From Kingella potus (GTDB lineage Bacteria; Pseudomonadota; Gammaproteobacteria; Burkholderiales; Neisseriaceae): 64,000 bases of DNA. The stretch spans positions 62,001 to 126,000 of the forward strand of contig NZ_UGJJ01000001.1 in NCBI RefSeq assembly GCF_900451175.1, given 5' to 3'. The notes beneath the pieces were generated by a model that had not been told where the DNA came from, did not search any database, and saw nothing but the letters and a program-made list of their open reading frames with translations. Shown piece by piece: positions 1 to 8,633 of the stretch. A program made the translations under genes and the position numbers. The number at the start of each line of letters is the position of its first letter. Within the stretch, counting starts at the first letter, position 1.

Positions 1-705
1 CGGCGTATCGGGCGAGTTGAGGTATTTGGGTTTGGAGTCGTCGAGTACGCGTCCGCCGAAGCCGACGACTTGGCCGCGTATGTCGCGGATGGGAAACATG
101 ATGCGGTGGCGGAAGCGGTCGTAGTGGCGGTTTTGCTCTTCGTTGCGGACGACCATGCCGCTTTCGACCAGCGCGGCGTTGGGATAGGGTTGGAACACTT
201 GCGCGAGCGGCTGCCAGCCGTCGGGTGCGTAGCCCAGGCCGTAGCGGGCGGCGATTTCCGCACTCAGGCCGCGCTTGTGCAGATACTGCTGCGCGGCGGG
301 GGCGGATTCGAGTTGGCGCGTGTAAAAGGCGGCGGCGGCGGCCACGGTTTCTTCCAGCGTCTGCTGCGTTTTTTTGCGCTCTGCCCGCGCTGCGGGATTT
401 TCGCCGCGCCCGCGCGTCTGCGGTACAGCCATGCCGGCGCGGTCGGCCAGATACTGCACGGCTTCGGGAAAAGACAGCCCCTGATATTCCATGACGAAGC
501 CGACGGCCGAGCCGTGTGCGCCGCAACTGAAACAGTGGTAAAACTGCTTACTCGGGCTGACGGAGAAGGACGGGGTTTTTTCTTTGTGGAACGGGCAGCA
601 GGCCATGTAGTTTGCGCCACTTTTTTTCAGCGGCACCTGTTCGTCGATAATATCGACAATATCCACTTTGGCGAGCAGATCTTCTATGAAGTCGGACGGA
701 ATCAT
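1..705 (-). CDS. dnaG: DNA primase DnaG, N-terminal part (runs off the window)
   Basis: DnaG makes the RNA primers for chromosome replication. Reading the minus strand from ATG at 705 gives an open frame of 235 codons to the window edge. It starts MIPSDFIEDLLAKVDIVDII and carries the CHC2 zinc-binding site of bacterial primases: CPFHKEKTPSF (Cys37, His40) and HCFSCG (Cys58, Cys61), with the spacing of E. coli DnaG (C-x2-H-x17-C-x2-C). The start of the catalytic core follows (RHRIMFPIRD near residue 210, GFGGRVLDDSKPKYLNSP at the edge). The RNA-polymerase-like TOPRIM centre and the helicase-binding C-terminus lie outside the window. Identification is secure; only the length is unknown. Confidence 0.95.
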   Translation of the reverse strand, partial: MIPSDFIEDLLAKVDIVDIIDEQVPLKKSGANYMACCPFHKEKTPSFSVSPSKQFYHCFSCGAHGSAVGFVMEYQGLSFPEAVQYLADRAGMAVPQTRGRGENPAARAERKKTQQTLEETVAAAAAFYTRQLESAPAAQQYLHKRGLSAEIAARYGLGYAPDGWQPLAQVFQPYPNAALVESGMVVRNEEQNRHYDRFRHRIMFPIRDIRGQVVGFGGRVLDDSKPKYLNSPDTP

Positions 706-717
706 GGGGCGGGATGG

Positions 718-756
718 AGGCCGTCTGAAAACCGCACATGGTTTTTCAGACGGCCT
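718..756 (-). terminator. DUS inverted pair, probable terminator
   Basis: AGGCCGTCTGAA and its complement face each other across 15 bases. This strong hairpin lies directly after the small membrane-protein gene and before dnaG. Confidence 0.6.
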
Positions 757-760
757 GTCG

Positions 761-949
761 TCATTTTTGGTTTTTACAGAAGAAAAAGTTGTAAGCGGAA
801 CGGAAAAGCAGCAGGGCGGGCAGGGTGGCGGCCATACACAGGAAAAAACCGCCGCCGTCGAGATAGCCGGCGATATACAGGGTTCCGAAAATCAGGCTGG
901 CGGCAAAGCTGACGAGGATGGCCATCATGGTGAAAGTGCGGTGGTTCAC
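761..949 (-). CDS. Small two-helix membrane protein, unknown function
   Basis: This 62-residue protein starts at a GTG (949) preceded by a good ribosome-binding site: GGAGG about 8 bases upstream on the minus strand. The site argues that it is a real gene and not a chance frame. The protein has two hydrophobic segments, about residues 8-27 (MMAILVSFAASLIFGTLYIA) and 36-52, joined by a short Gly-rich loop, and a basic C-terminus (FFFCKNQK). It is probably an inner-membrane protein. I do not recognise a family and no function can be assigned. A DUS hairpin ends it before dnaG. Confidence 0.6.
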   Translation of the reverse strand: MNHRTFTMMAILVSFAASLIFGTLYIAGYLDGGGFFLCMAATLPALLLFRSAYNFFFCKNQK

Positions 950-1065
950 GGCGTTTTCCTCCGTTTGTCAAAAAGGCGGGGATACAGAAAAACCCCGGGA
1001 GCCGCTATGCGGGTGCTGCTTTGTGTGCGCGGCAGGCAGGCTGTCCGCAGGGCGTTGGGCCGTTT

Positions 1066-2193
1066 TCAGACGGCCTGCATGCCTGATTCTGCGGCAGGCT
1101 CGGCGTATTCTTCAAAGCCTTCCACTTCGAGGCCGAAGCCGTTGAGGCCGTTCATCGAGGAGGGTTTGCCCATCACGCGCATTTTTTTCACGCCGAGGCC
1201 GGCAAGGATTTGCGCGCCGATGCCGTAGGTTTTCCTGTCCCATTTTTTGATTTGGAAGGCGTTTTTCGGCAGGGTGCGTTCGAGCAGGGCGGCTCCGTCT
1301 TCGGTGCGGTGCAACAGGATGGCGATGCCGCTTTCGGCTTGGGCGATGCGTGCGAGTACGGCGGGCAGCGGCCAGGAGTGTTCGGGGGCGGCGTGCAGGA
1401 AGTCCATCACGCCGAAAGGTTCGTGTACGCGGACGAGGGTTGCGCGTCCGGCTTGGATTGTGCCTTTGACGAGGGCGAGGTGGGTTTCGCCGGTGAGTTT
1501 GTCCACATAGACGTGCTGGCGGAACGCGCCCCAGGGGGTGCGGATTTCGCTGTCGCCCATTTCTTCGAGCAGGCTTTCGTTGCGGCTGCGGTATTCGATA
1601 AGGTCGGCGATGGTGCCGATTTTGATGTTGTGGGCGGCGGCGAATTTTTTGAGTTCGGGCATCCGCGCCATGGTGCCGTCGTCGTTGAGGATTTCGCAGA
1701 TGACTCCGGCGGGGGTCATGCCGCACATTTCGGTGAGGTCTACGGCGGCTTCGGTGTGGCCGGCACGGACGAGTACGCCGCCTTTTTGGGCGCGCAGGGG
1801 GAAGATGTGGCCGGGCTGGACGATGTCTTCGGGGCGGACGGAGGGGGATACGGCGGTGCGGATGGTGTGGGCGCGGTCGGCGGCGGAAATGCCGGTGGAG
1901 ATGCCTTCGGCCGCTTCGATGGACACGGTGAAGTTGGTGCCGTATTGCGCGCCGTTTTTCTGGGTCATCTGCGGCAGGTTGATGCGGTCGACAAGCTCGT
2001 CGGCCATCGGCAGGCAGACAAGGCCGCGCGCGTGTTTGATCATGAAGTTGACGGCTTCGGGGGTAACCGCTTCGGCGGCCATAACGAGGTCGCCTTCGTT
2101 TTCGCGGTCTTCCGCGTCGGTGATGATGACCATTTTGCCGGCTTTGATGTCGGCGAGGATTTCGGGAATGGGGGAAACGGAAACGGCGGTCAT
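1066..2193 (-). CDS. ribB: 3,4-dihydroxy-2-butanone 4-phosphate synthase with degenerate GTP cyclohydrolase II domain
   Basis: The N-terminal half (about residues 1-205) converts ribulose 5-phosphate to 3,4-dihydroxybutanone 4-phosphate for riboflavin. Its acidic metal/substrate motif DAEDRENEGDLVMAAE and the GHTEAAVDLTEMCG motif are intact. The C-terminal half (about 206-375) aligns with GTP cyclohydrolase II around THLALVKG, but the segment that should hold the zinc-binding cysteines (CLTGDxxxSLRCDCG) is replaced by RVHEPFGVMDFLHAAPEHS. There is no cysteine at all in this half. The gene therefore looks like a RibBA hybrid that keeps only RibB activity, an architecture known in beta-proteobacteria; a separate ribA would be needed. 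The stop codon lies in a DUS (ending ...QAV). No FMN riboswitch is visible in the short upstream gap. Confidence 0.92.
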   Translation of the reverse strand: MTAVSVSPIPEILADIKAGKMVIITDAEDRENEGDLVMAAEAVTPEAVNFMIKHARGLVCLPMADELVDRINLPQMTQKNGAQYGTNFTVSIEAAEGISTGISAADRAHTIRTAVSPSVRPEDIVQPGHIFPLRAQKGGVLVRAGHTEAAVDLTEMCGMTPAGVICEILNDDGTMARMPELKKFAAAHNIKIGTIADLIEYRSRNESLLEEMGDSEIRTPWGAFRQHVYVDKLTGETHLALVKGTIQAGRATLVRVHEPFGVMDFLHAAPEHSWPLPAVLARIAQAESGIAILLHRTEDGAALLERTLPKNAFQIKKWDRKTYGIGAQILAGLGVKKMRVMGKPSSMNGLNGFGLEVEGFEEYAEPAAESGMQAV

Positions 2194-2257
2194 GGCGGGT
2201 CTTTCGTGCGGTGCAAAAGCGGCGGATTGTATGCGCGGGGCGGGGTAATGGCAAATG

Positions 2258-2286
2258 AGGCCGTCTGAAAACGTTTTCAGACGGCC
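2258..2286 (-). terminator. DUS inverted pair, probable fadD terminator
   Basis: A near-perfect hairpin of two facing DUS copies sits 12 bases after the fadD stop, between fadD and ribB. Confidence 0.65.
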
Positions 2287-2297
2287 TGTTGTGTTTT

Positions 2298-3962
2298 TTA
2301 TTCTTTCGGACGCAGCTCGCGGCGCAGGATTTTGCCGACATTGGATTTGGGCAGCTCGTCGCGGAATTCGATGTCTTTGGGGATTTTGTAGCCGGTCAGC
2401 TCGGTGCGGCAGAAGGCGGTGAGTTCTTCTTTGGTGAGCGTGGGGTCTTTGCGGACAACGAATACTTTGAGGGCTTCGCCGGTTTTCTCGTTGGGCACGC
2501 CGATGCAGGCGACTTCCATCACTTTGTCGTTGTGGGCGATGACTTCTTCGATTTCGTTGGGGTAAACATTGAAGCCGGACACGACGATCAGGTCTTTTTT
2601 GCGGTCGACCAGTTTGAGCCAGCCTTTTTCGTCCATCACGGCGATGTCGCCGGTTTCAAGAAAGCCGCGCGCGTCAATGGCTTTGGCGGTTTCTTCGGGG
2701 CGGTTCCAATAGCCCTGCATGACTTGGGGGCCTTTTACCCACAGTTCGCCCGCCTGTCCCTGCGGCACGAGCTTGCCGCCGGCATCGCGCAGCTCGATTT
2801 CGGTGGAGGGTATGGGCAGGCCGATGCCGCCGCCGAATGTTTCGATATTCAGCGGGTTGCAGCACACGCCCGGGCTGGCTTCGGTCAGACCGTAGGCTTC
2901 GACGATGGGGGTGCCTGTTACGGCTTTCCATTTTTCGGCCACGGCTTTCTGCGTGGCCATGCCGCCGCTGAGGGTGAGGCGCAGGTTGGAAAAATCGACG
3001 GCGGCAAAACCGGCTTGGTTGACGAGGCTGTTGAAGAGGGTGTTTACGCCGACAAAAACGCTGACGCGCTCTTTTTTCATGTCGCCGATAAAGCGTTTCA
3101 TGTCGCGCGGGTTGGTAATCAGGATGATTTTGGAGCCGGCATCGGTAAATATCATCAGGTTTACGGTAAGCGCGAAAATGTGGTAGAGGGGCAGGGCGGC
3201 AATCACGGTTTCCCCGCCCTGGCGGAGCTGGTTTTTAATCCATTCGGCAGCCTGCATCATGTTGGCGCAGATGTTGCCGTGGCTGAGCACTGCGCCTTTG
3301 GCCACGCCGGTGGTGCCGCCGGTGTATTGCAGGAAGGCGGTGTCTTCGCGGGAAATGTCCACTTTTTCAAACGGCTGCGCCGCGCCCAGCTTCATGGCCG
3401 TGTTGAAGGAAACGGCGTTCGGAATATGGTATGCGGGTACCGCTTTTTTGATTGTGCGCAGGACGAAATTAACCAGCGTGCCTTTCAGCAGGCCCAGCAT
3501 ATCGCCGGCGGAGGCGACGATGACGTGTTTGATCTGTGTGTGCGGCAGCACCGTTTCCAGCGTGGCGGCGAAGTTTTCCAATACGACGATGACGGACGCG
3601 CCGCTGTCTTTGAGCTGGTGTTCCAGCTCGCGCGGGGTGTAGAGCGGGTTGGTATTGACCACGGTCATGCCGGCCTGCAACGCTCCGAACAGGGCCACCG
3701 GGTATTGCAGCAGGTTGGGCATCATCACGGCGACACGTTCGCCGCGCGGGAGTTTGAGCACGTTTTGCAGGTAGGAGGCAAAATCGGTAACCAGCTTGGC
3801 GGTTTGGGCATAGGTCAGCACTTTGCCCATGTTTTGGAAGGCGGGCTTGGCGGCGAATTTCTCCGCACTTTGGCTGAACACGTCGCTGACGGATTTGTAG
3901 CGCGTGATGTCGATTTCGGCGTTTACGCCGGGTTCGTAGCTTTGGAGCCAGATTTTTTCCAT
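2298..3962 (-). CDS. fadD: Long-chain fatty acid-CoA ligase
   Basis: The enzyme activates long-chain fatty acids with ATP and CoA at the inner membrane for phospholipid use or degradation. ATG at 3962 (MEKIWLQSYEPG) is preferred over the in-frame ATG 30 bases upstream because GAAAGA lies just before it and this is the usual FadD N-terminus. That gives 554 residues, normal for the family. Adenylate-forming motifs are complete: P-loop YTGGTTGVAKG (about 213-223), YGLTEASP (357-364), and the A8/linker region VDRKKDLIVVSGFNVYPNE (about 452-470). The end ...NVGKILRRELR contains the catalytic lysine of the C-terminal lid. The gene is monocistronic between DUS hairpins. Confidence 0.93.
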   Translation of the reverse strand: MEKIWLQSYEPGVNAEIDITRYKSVSDVFSQSAEKFAAKPAFQNMGKVLTYAQTAKLVTDFASYLQNVLKLPRGERVAVMMPNLLQYPVALFGALQAGMTVVNTNPLYTPRELEHQLKDSGASVIVVLENFAATLETVLPHTQIKHVIVASAGDMLGLLKGTLVNFVLRTIKKAVPAYHIPNAVSFNTAMKLGAAQPFEKVDISREDTAFLQYTGGTTGVAKGAVLSHGNICANMMQAAEWIKNQLRQGGETVIAALPLYHIFALTVNLMIFTDAGSKIILITNPRDMKRFIGDMKKERVSVFVGVNTLFNSLVNQAGFAAVDFSNLRLTLSGGMATQKAVAEKWKAVTGTPIVEAYGLTEASPGVCCNPLNIETFGGGIGLPIPSTEIELRDAGGKLVPQGQAGELWVKGPQVMQGYWNRPEETAKAIDARGFLETGDIAVMDEKGWLKLVDRKKDLIVVSGFNVYPNEIEEVIAHNDKVMEVACIGVPNEKTGEALKVFVVRKDPTLTKEELTAFCRTELTGYKIPKDIEFRDELPKSNVGKILRRELRPKE

Positions 3963-4004
3963 GTCGGGTCTTTCGTGATTTTGTTGCTGCAAAAACGTAT
4001 TTTG

Positions 4005-4033
4005 AGGCCGTCTGAATGCTTTTCAGACGGCCT
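4005..4033 (-). terminator. DUS inverted pair overlapping the antiporter stop codon
   Basis: Facing DUS copies separated by about 5 bases; the stop codon of the antiporter lies inside the first copy. Confidence 0.55.
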
Positions 4034-5768
4034 TTGCGGCGGCGGCCGTGCCGTTTTCGGGCATTTTCAGGCCGAGCAGGCGGATTTGGGCTTTGTTGTC
4101 GAGTTCTCTGACGGTGATTTGGAAGCCGTCTATCAGGATGCGGTCGCCGGCCACGGGCATATCGCCGAAGTGGCGGCGGAAGAGTTCGTCCAGGCTCAGG
4201 CCGCGTTCGGCTTCATCTACCGGCAGGCCGTACACTTCGGCCAGATCGCCCACCACGGTGTCGGGATTGAGGCTGAACGCGCCGAAGAAGCTGCGTTCGG
4301 CGCTGTCGGCGGCGGCAAACTGTTTGGCGAAATCGTCGCCGAGCTTTTCGTCGAGGATAAACCATACTATGTCGCCCGCCTGCATTTGGGTGCTGGGCAG
4401 TATGTTTACCGTTTGGCCGCCGCGTATCAGGGCGAATGTCCGGCCGTCTGAAAAGCGGTCGCGCGTCATGGCCGAGGGATGGCTGCCGGCGGCATCCGAT
4501 CCTTCTTCCACTTTGAACGACTGCAAAGACACCGCCAGTTTGTCGGCCAGCCAGATTTCGCGCTGCGCCAGCGGCTCGGGGCGCGGCGGCAGCACGACTT
4601 TGAGCAGGCGGGCGAACCCGGGAATGGTGGAGCCTTGAATCAGCAGCGACAGAATCACCACGGCAAAGGCCACGTCAAACAGCATCAGCGCGTCGGGCAC
4701 GCCCGCCATCAGCGGTGTAATCGCCAGCGTAATCGGCACCGCGCCGCGCAGGCCGACCCAGCTTATGTAGGCCACTTCGCGCGGCTTGTAACGGAAGAAT
4801 TTGAGCGAGGTCCACACCGCGATCGGGCGGGCGACGAGAATCAGGAAGGCGGCGATTACGACGGCGTTCAAGCCGTTTTCCAGCAGCCGCGCAGGGCTGA
4901 CCAGCAGGCCCAGCACCAAGAACATCGAGGCCTGTGCCAGCCATGCCAAGCCGTCCATCACGTTTAAAACGTGTTCGGTGGAGCTGTTGCGCGAGTTGCC
5001 GATGAACACACCAGCCAGATACACGGCGAGGAAGCCGCTGCCCCCCAACAGGTTGGTGGTGGCGAAAACCAAAAGCCCGCCGGAGGCGATAAGGATGGCA
5101 TACAGGCCTTCGGCCAGGCGGATGCGCTCGAGCATCCGCGCCAGCACTTTGCCCGCCAGATAGCCGAAGAGCAGCCCCAGTCCGAGTTGTTTGAACAGGA
5201 GGGTCAGCATTTGCGCCAGGCCCGTTTCGGCGGGGTTCATAATCAGCCCGATCAGCGCGCTGACCAAAAGAATCGCCATCGGGTCGTTGCAGCCGCTTTC
5301 CAATTCCAGCGTGGCCAGAATACGGGAATTGAGGCGCACGCCGCTGCTGCGCATCAGGGAAAATACCGCCGCCGCGTCGGTGGAGCCGACAATTGCCGCC
5401 ATCAGCAGACCCATGCGCCAGTCGATGTTCAGGAAAAAGGTGGTAAACAGGCCGAGCAGGGCGACGGTGGCAATCACGCCCCAGCTTGCCAGAACGACGG
5501 AGGGTTTGATGGCAAGGCGGAAGCTGTCGAATTTGGTGCGCAGGCCGCCGTCGAGCAGAATCACCGCCAATGCAAGCTGTCCGACCAGATTGGCGGCGGC
5601 GAAATTGTTGAACTGCAGGCCGCCCAAACCTTCGCCGCCCGCCAGCATCCCCACGCCGAGGAAGACCAAAAGCAGCGGCATGCCGAAACGGGTGGACACG
5701 CGCGAGGCAACGACGCTGATAAACAGCAGTAGGGCGATAATCAGGAAAAAAGTATTGAGTGAATCCAC
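4023..5768 (-). CDS. cvrA: CPA1-family potassium/proton antiporter (NhaP2/CvrA type)
   Basis: A 581-residue integral membrane cation/proton antiporter. The N-terminal two thirds (to about residue 395) holds a dozen hydrophobic helices with the family signatures GVGMLAGGEGLGG and STDAAAVFSLM, and the acidic pair in ESGCNDPMAILLV. This is followed by a TrkA-C-like regulatory domain (about 400-480) and a CorC-type C-terminal domain (SLDELFRRHFGD, about 500-570). Length and domain order match E. coli NhaP2/CvrA (about 578 residues), which exports K+ in exchange for H+ and helps control cell volume. The start is GTG at 5768 with GAAGAAAG upstream. The C-terminal KAV and stop come from a DUS. Ion specificity is inferred from the family. 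Confidence 0.9.
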   Translation of the reverse strand: MDSLNTFFLIIALLLFISVVASRVSTRFGMPLLLVFLGVGMLAGGEGLGGLQFNNFAAANLVGQLALAVILLDGGLRTKFDSFRLAIKPSVVLASWGVIATVALLGLFTTFFLNIDWRMGLLMAAIVGSTDAAAVFSLMRSSGVRLNSRILATLELESGCNDPMAILLVSALIGLIMNPAETGLAQMLTLLFKQLGLGLLFGYLAGKVLARMLERIRLAEGLYAILIASGGLLVFATTNLLGGSGFLAVYLAGVFIGNSRNSSTEHVLNVMDGLAWLAQASMFLVLGLLVSPARLLENGLNAVVIAAFLILVARPIAVWTSLKFFRYKPREVAYISWVGLRGAVPITLAITPLMAGVPDALMLFDVAFAVVILSLLIQGSTIPGFARLLKVVLPPRPEPLAQREIWLADKLAVSLQSFKVEEGSDAAGSHPSAMTRDRFSDGRTFALIRGGQTVNILPSTQMQAGDIVWFILDEKLGDDFAKQFAAADSAERSFFGAFSLNPDTVVGDLAEVYGLPVDEAERGLSLDELFRRHFGDMPVAGDRILIDGFQITVRELDNKAQIRLLGLKMPENGTAAAAKAV

Positions 5769-5945
5769 GGGCGGGCTTTCTTCGGTTGCGGGTTATCGGA
5801 CGGTGGGGGGAGTTGTGCGCAGCAGTTTGGTTTATCCGGCCGGGTTGCGGCTGTGCCGGATAAAAATCCGGATTGTGCGGCCTGCGGGCGGATGCGGGCA
5901 AAACGGACGGATTCTAGCATAGGAATACGCCGTATCAGGCGGCAA

Positions 5946-5976
5946 AGGCCGTCTGAATATCGTTTTCAGACGGCCT
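5946..5976 (-). terminator. DUS inverted pair, probable terminator of the ABC-NnrS operon
   Basis: Facing DUS copies form a stem 10 bases after the nnrS stop codon. Confidence 0.6.
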
Positions 5977-5985
5977 TTGCCGCGT

Positions 5986-7089
5986 TTATTCGGGGTCGGG
6001 ATCGTCGCTGAATGCGTTTGCGCGGAAAATCGGGATGAAACAATACAGATACAGCGCGAACGCGGCAGCCAGCAAAACGGCGGGCGCAGCCATCAGAAAC
6101 AGCGGATGATACGCCTGCAAAACGGTGCGGCAGACGGCGGCGGCGGCCAGGCAGACAAAGGCGGCAATGGCGGGGGCGGGATAGTCGAGGCGGGCAAAGC
6201 CGCTGTGGCGCAGTCCGGCGGTGAGGAAGATCAGCATCACCGCGCCGAGCATCGCGCCGACGGTAATCAGGTGCAGCGGCGCACCCTGCGGTTTTTCCAG
6301 CAGCGTACACGCGCCCAGCCAGAGATAGCCGAGTGCGGCGGCAAGCTGGATGAGGTAGTAAAACGCAACGTAGTGTTTGCGCAAAAGCTCCCAATGGTGC
6401 AGCTCGCGCAGCTTGGCGAGCACGGTGAAGCCGGCAGCCAGAGCCATAAACCCCGCCGCTTGCGCGGGCAGCAGCAGTTCGGCGGCGGCATACAGCAGCA
6501 GAAACAGGATGGCGGTGTTTTTATAGACGAAATTGGGGATGAACACCGGGTCTTTCAGACGGCATTCCTTCAAGGCTTCCGCGCCCAAGACGATGCTCAC
6601 GCGGAAAGAAACCAGCATCACGGCGGCAATGTTGAGATGAACCAGAGTGCGCAGCAAACGCCAGTCGCCGGTGTGGGCATAGGCCGTCTGAACGGCGGCA
6701 AACAGGGCAAGCAGCAGCAATACGGCAAACTGTTTGCTATTGCGTCCGCGCCACACCAGCCAGGAGCAGAAAAGAAACAGGATTATCCAGCAGGCGGCGG
6801 CGGCAAACGCGGAGGCCTGCGGGAAAAACGGCAGCGACAGGGCGGCAAAGGCCAGCGGCGCGGCGAGGATGCAGCCTATGGTTTTCAGACGGCCTGTATA
6901 GTCCGTCCAATCGGGCATGGCGGTCAGCAGAAAGCCGCAGTAGGCCGCCACGGGCAGCAGCTGCAAAAACACCAGCCGGTGAAACAGCACCGCATCGCCG
7001 CGCAGAAAAAACGATGCCGCGCCGGCCACGGCCGCCGCCGCCGCCGCCGTGAAAAACGGCCGCATCGGATGGGTAAAGAATTTACTCAT
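5986..7089 (-). CDS. nnrS: NnrS-family heme/copper membrane protein
   Basis: A 367-residue, very hydrophobic protein with about twelve membrane helices. The N-terminus MSKFFTHPMRPFFTAAAA contains the HPMRPFF motif typical of NnrS. Further family features are TDYTGRLK, RTLVHLNIAAVM and the late HLITVGAMLGAVMLIF...GLRHSGF segment with conserved histidines. NnrS proteins are linked to protection against nitric oxide and nitrosative stress in denitrifiers. The frame extends 44 codons further upstream, but ATG 7089 is favoured: it overlaps the end of the ATPase gene by 8 bases (ATGAGTAA), implying translational coupling. Confidence 0.85.
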   Translation of the reverse strand: MSKFFTHPMRPFFTAAAAAAVAGAASFFLRGDAVLFHRLVFLQLLPVAAYCGFLLTAMPDWTDYTGRLKTIGCILAAPLAFAALSLPFFPQASAFAAAACWIILFLFCSWLVWRGRNSKQFAVLLLLALFAAVQTAYAHTGDWRLLRTLVHLNIAAVMLVSFRVSIVLGAEALKECRLKDPVFIPNFVYKNTAILFLLLYAAAELLLPAQAAGFMALAAGFTVLAKLRELHHWELLRKHYVAFYYLIQLAAALGYLWLGACTLLEKPQGAPLHLITVGAMLGAVMLIFLTAGLRHSGFARLDYPAPAIAAFVCLAAAAVCRTVLQAYHPLFLMAAPAVLLAAAFALYLYCFIPIFRANAFSDDPDPE

Positions 7090-7774
7090 AGTAGCGCACC
7101 CCGCCAAATTCGCGTGCCGCAACGGCTTCTTCGTAAGCCGAATCGCGCCGGTGCAGCGGCTCGGGCAGGAAAATGGTTTTTTCCACCCCCATGCCCTTGG
7201 GGGCAAGCAGCATGATTTCACGGCTCAGGCGCACGGCTTCAAAGCGGTCGTGCGTAACCAGCAGGCAGGCCCAGCCTTCGCGCTCGATTTTCTCCACCAG
7301 CATCGCCGCCAGCACATCGCGCAAATCCCTGTCCAATCCGACAAACGGCTCGTCGAGCAGAGCCAGGTCGCAGCCGCACAGCATCAGCCGCAAAAACGCC
7401 ACCCGCTTGGCCATGCCGCCCGAGAGTTCGGCCGGATATTTGTGCAAATCGCCCGCCGTCAGCCCCACTTTTTCCGCCAGCGCGAGGATTGCGCCTTCAT
7501 CCGCCCGCTCCATAAACACCGCGATGTTCTGCATCGCCGTCAGGTTGTCCGGCAGGCGGTTTTCCTGAAACAGAAAACCCGTTTTGCGGAAGGTGTTTTT
7601 CAGACGGCCTGATTTGGGTGTTTCCAGCCCCGCCGCCAGCCGCAGCACCGTGGTTTTGCCGCAGCCGCTGGGGCCGAACAGCGTTTTGACTTCGCCCGCA
7701 TTGAGCGACAGCGAAAAATCGCGCACCACCGCATCGCGCAGAATATCGAAACGCAGATGTCTGATTTCCAGCAT
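7082..7774 (-). CDS. ABC transporter ATP-binding protein (nitrate/sulfonate/taurine-type)
   Basis: The 230-residue cytoplasmic ATPase of an importer. It has Walker A GPSGCGKTT, signature LSGGMAKRVAFLRLM (Met instead of the usual Gln, common in the NrtD/SsuB/TauB branch), Walker B LALLDEPF and the switch histidine in LLVTHDR. The ATG at 7774 is preferred over an upstream in-frame Met because GGAGAAGG precedes it and it overlaps the permease stop as TGATG. The ATPase and its permease are tightly coupled, but no substrate-binding protein gene is adjacent, so the substrate is not known. Confidence 0.88.
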   Translation of the reverse strand: MLEIRHLRFDILRDAVVRDFSLSLNAGEVKTLFGPSGCGKTTVLRLAAGLETPKSGRLKNTFRKTGFLFQENRLPDNLTAMQNIAVFMERADEGAILALAEKVGLTAGDLHKYPAELSGGMAKRVAFLRLMLCGCDLALLDEPFVGLDRDLRDVLAAMLVEKIEREGWACLLVTHDRFEAVRLSREIMLLAPKGMGVEKTIFLPEPLHRRDSAYEEAVAAREFGGVRYYE

Positions 7775-8571
7775 CACCTTCTCCACGGCATAAACAGAAT
7801 TTCCAAAGGCTTGATGACCAGGTATTCGAACAAGGCCACAAATGCCACCACCAAAACCACATAGGCCATCACGGTAGAGGTTTCCAACATTGCCCGCGCG
7901 TCGGCAATCTTTGCCCCTATGCCCTCGTCCGCACCCAACAGCTCGGCCATAATCACCACTTTTACCCCCATCGCCACCGCCACGCCCACGCTCGAAATCA
8001 GATAGCCCGTGAGGTGCGGCAGATAGAGATAGCGGATTTTTTTCACCAGCCCCAAACGGTAAGCGTCAAACAATTCTTCGTTTTTCTTGTCCACGCCGGC
8101 CATCCCCACCGCCGCGCCGGAAAAGGTCAGCGGCGTAACCAGCACCACCACGGTAAACAGCACGCCCGGATTGCCGAAGCCGAACCAGAACAAAGCCATC
8201 ACCACCCACACAATCGGCGGCATCGCCAGCAGGATTGTCATCACCGGCTTCAACAAGGCCATTGCGGTTTTAAACCGTCCGGCCAAAAGGCCGGCCGCCA
8301 CGCCCGCTGCCAGCGCAATTCCGATACCCGCTGCCGCCCGCCACAGCGACACGCCGATTCCGGCCGTCTGAAACTGCCGCAGCAAATCCCAAGCCTGTTC
8401 AAACACAGACAAAGGCGGCGGCAGCATAAACCCGCCGAACACTTCGCTGCCCCAGGCCCACAAGGCCACCGCTGCCATCGCCACGCCCAAGCCGGCAAAG
8501 CCGCTCCAAAGATAGTCGGCAATGTAAAACAACACGGGCTGCGGCTTGCGGATTTTGTCGGTTTTAATCAT
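7774..8571 (-). CDS. ABC transporter permease (nitrate/sulfonate/taurine-type)
   Basis: A 265-residue inner-membrane subunit of a BPD_transp_1 importer with about six helices. The cytoplasmic coupling loop is recognisable near residues 160-185 (DKKNEELFDAYRLGLVKKIR, then YLYLPHL), in place of the standard EAA-G motif of the SsuC/TauC group. It is first in the operon permease-ATPase-nnrS, and a single-base overlap (TGATG) couples it to the ATPase. The periplasmic binding protein is missing from this locus and must be encoded elsewhere or shared. The upstream gap holds a DUS hairpin that separates it from the restriction endonuclease gene. Confidence 0.87.
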   Translation of the reverse strand: MIKTDKIRKPQPVLFYIADYLWSGFAGLGVAMAAVALWAWGSEVFGGFMLPPPLSVFEQAWDLLRQFQTAGIGVSLWRAAAGIGIALAAGVAAGLLAGRFKTAMALLKPVMTILLAMPPIVWVVMALFWFGFGNPGVLFTVVVLVTPLTFSGAAVGMAGVDKKNEELFDAYRLGLVKKIRYLYLPHLTGYLISSVGVAVAMGVKVVIMAELLGADEGIGAKIADARAMLETSTVMAYVVLVVAFVALFEYLVIKPLEILFMPWRR

Positions 8572-8588
8572 GGCGGTGTACGGGGTAC

Positions 8589-8627
8589 AGGCCGTCTGAA
8601 AACGGGAAACAGGTTTTCAGACGGCCT
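8589..8627 (-). terminator. DUS inverted pair after the endonuclease gene
   Basis: Facing DUS copies 6 bases after the endonuclease stop. They mark the downstream border of the type II restriction-modification module. Confidence 0.6.
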
Positions 8628-8633
8628 TTTGGT

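Noticed and set aside
2194..2257. FMN riboswitch in front of ribB
   Set aside because: The gap is too short and shows none of the conserved RFN stem elements.
2289..4451. Long plus-strand open frame of 720 codons
   Set aside because: It is the complement of fadD and part of the antiporter gene; composition is Gly/Phe/His-rich shadow sequence with no family motifs.
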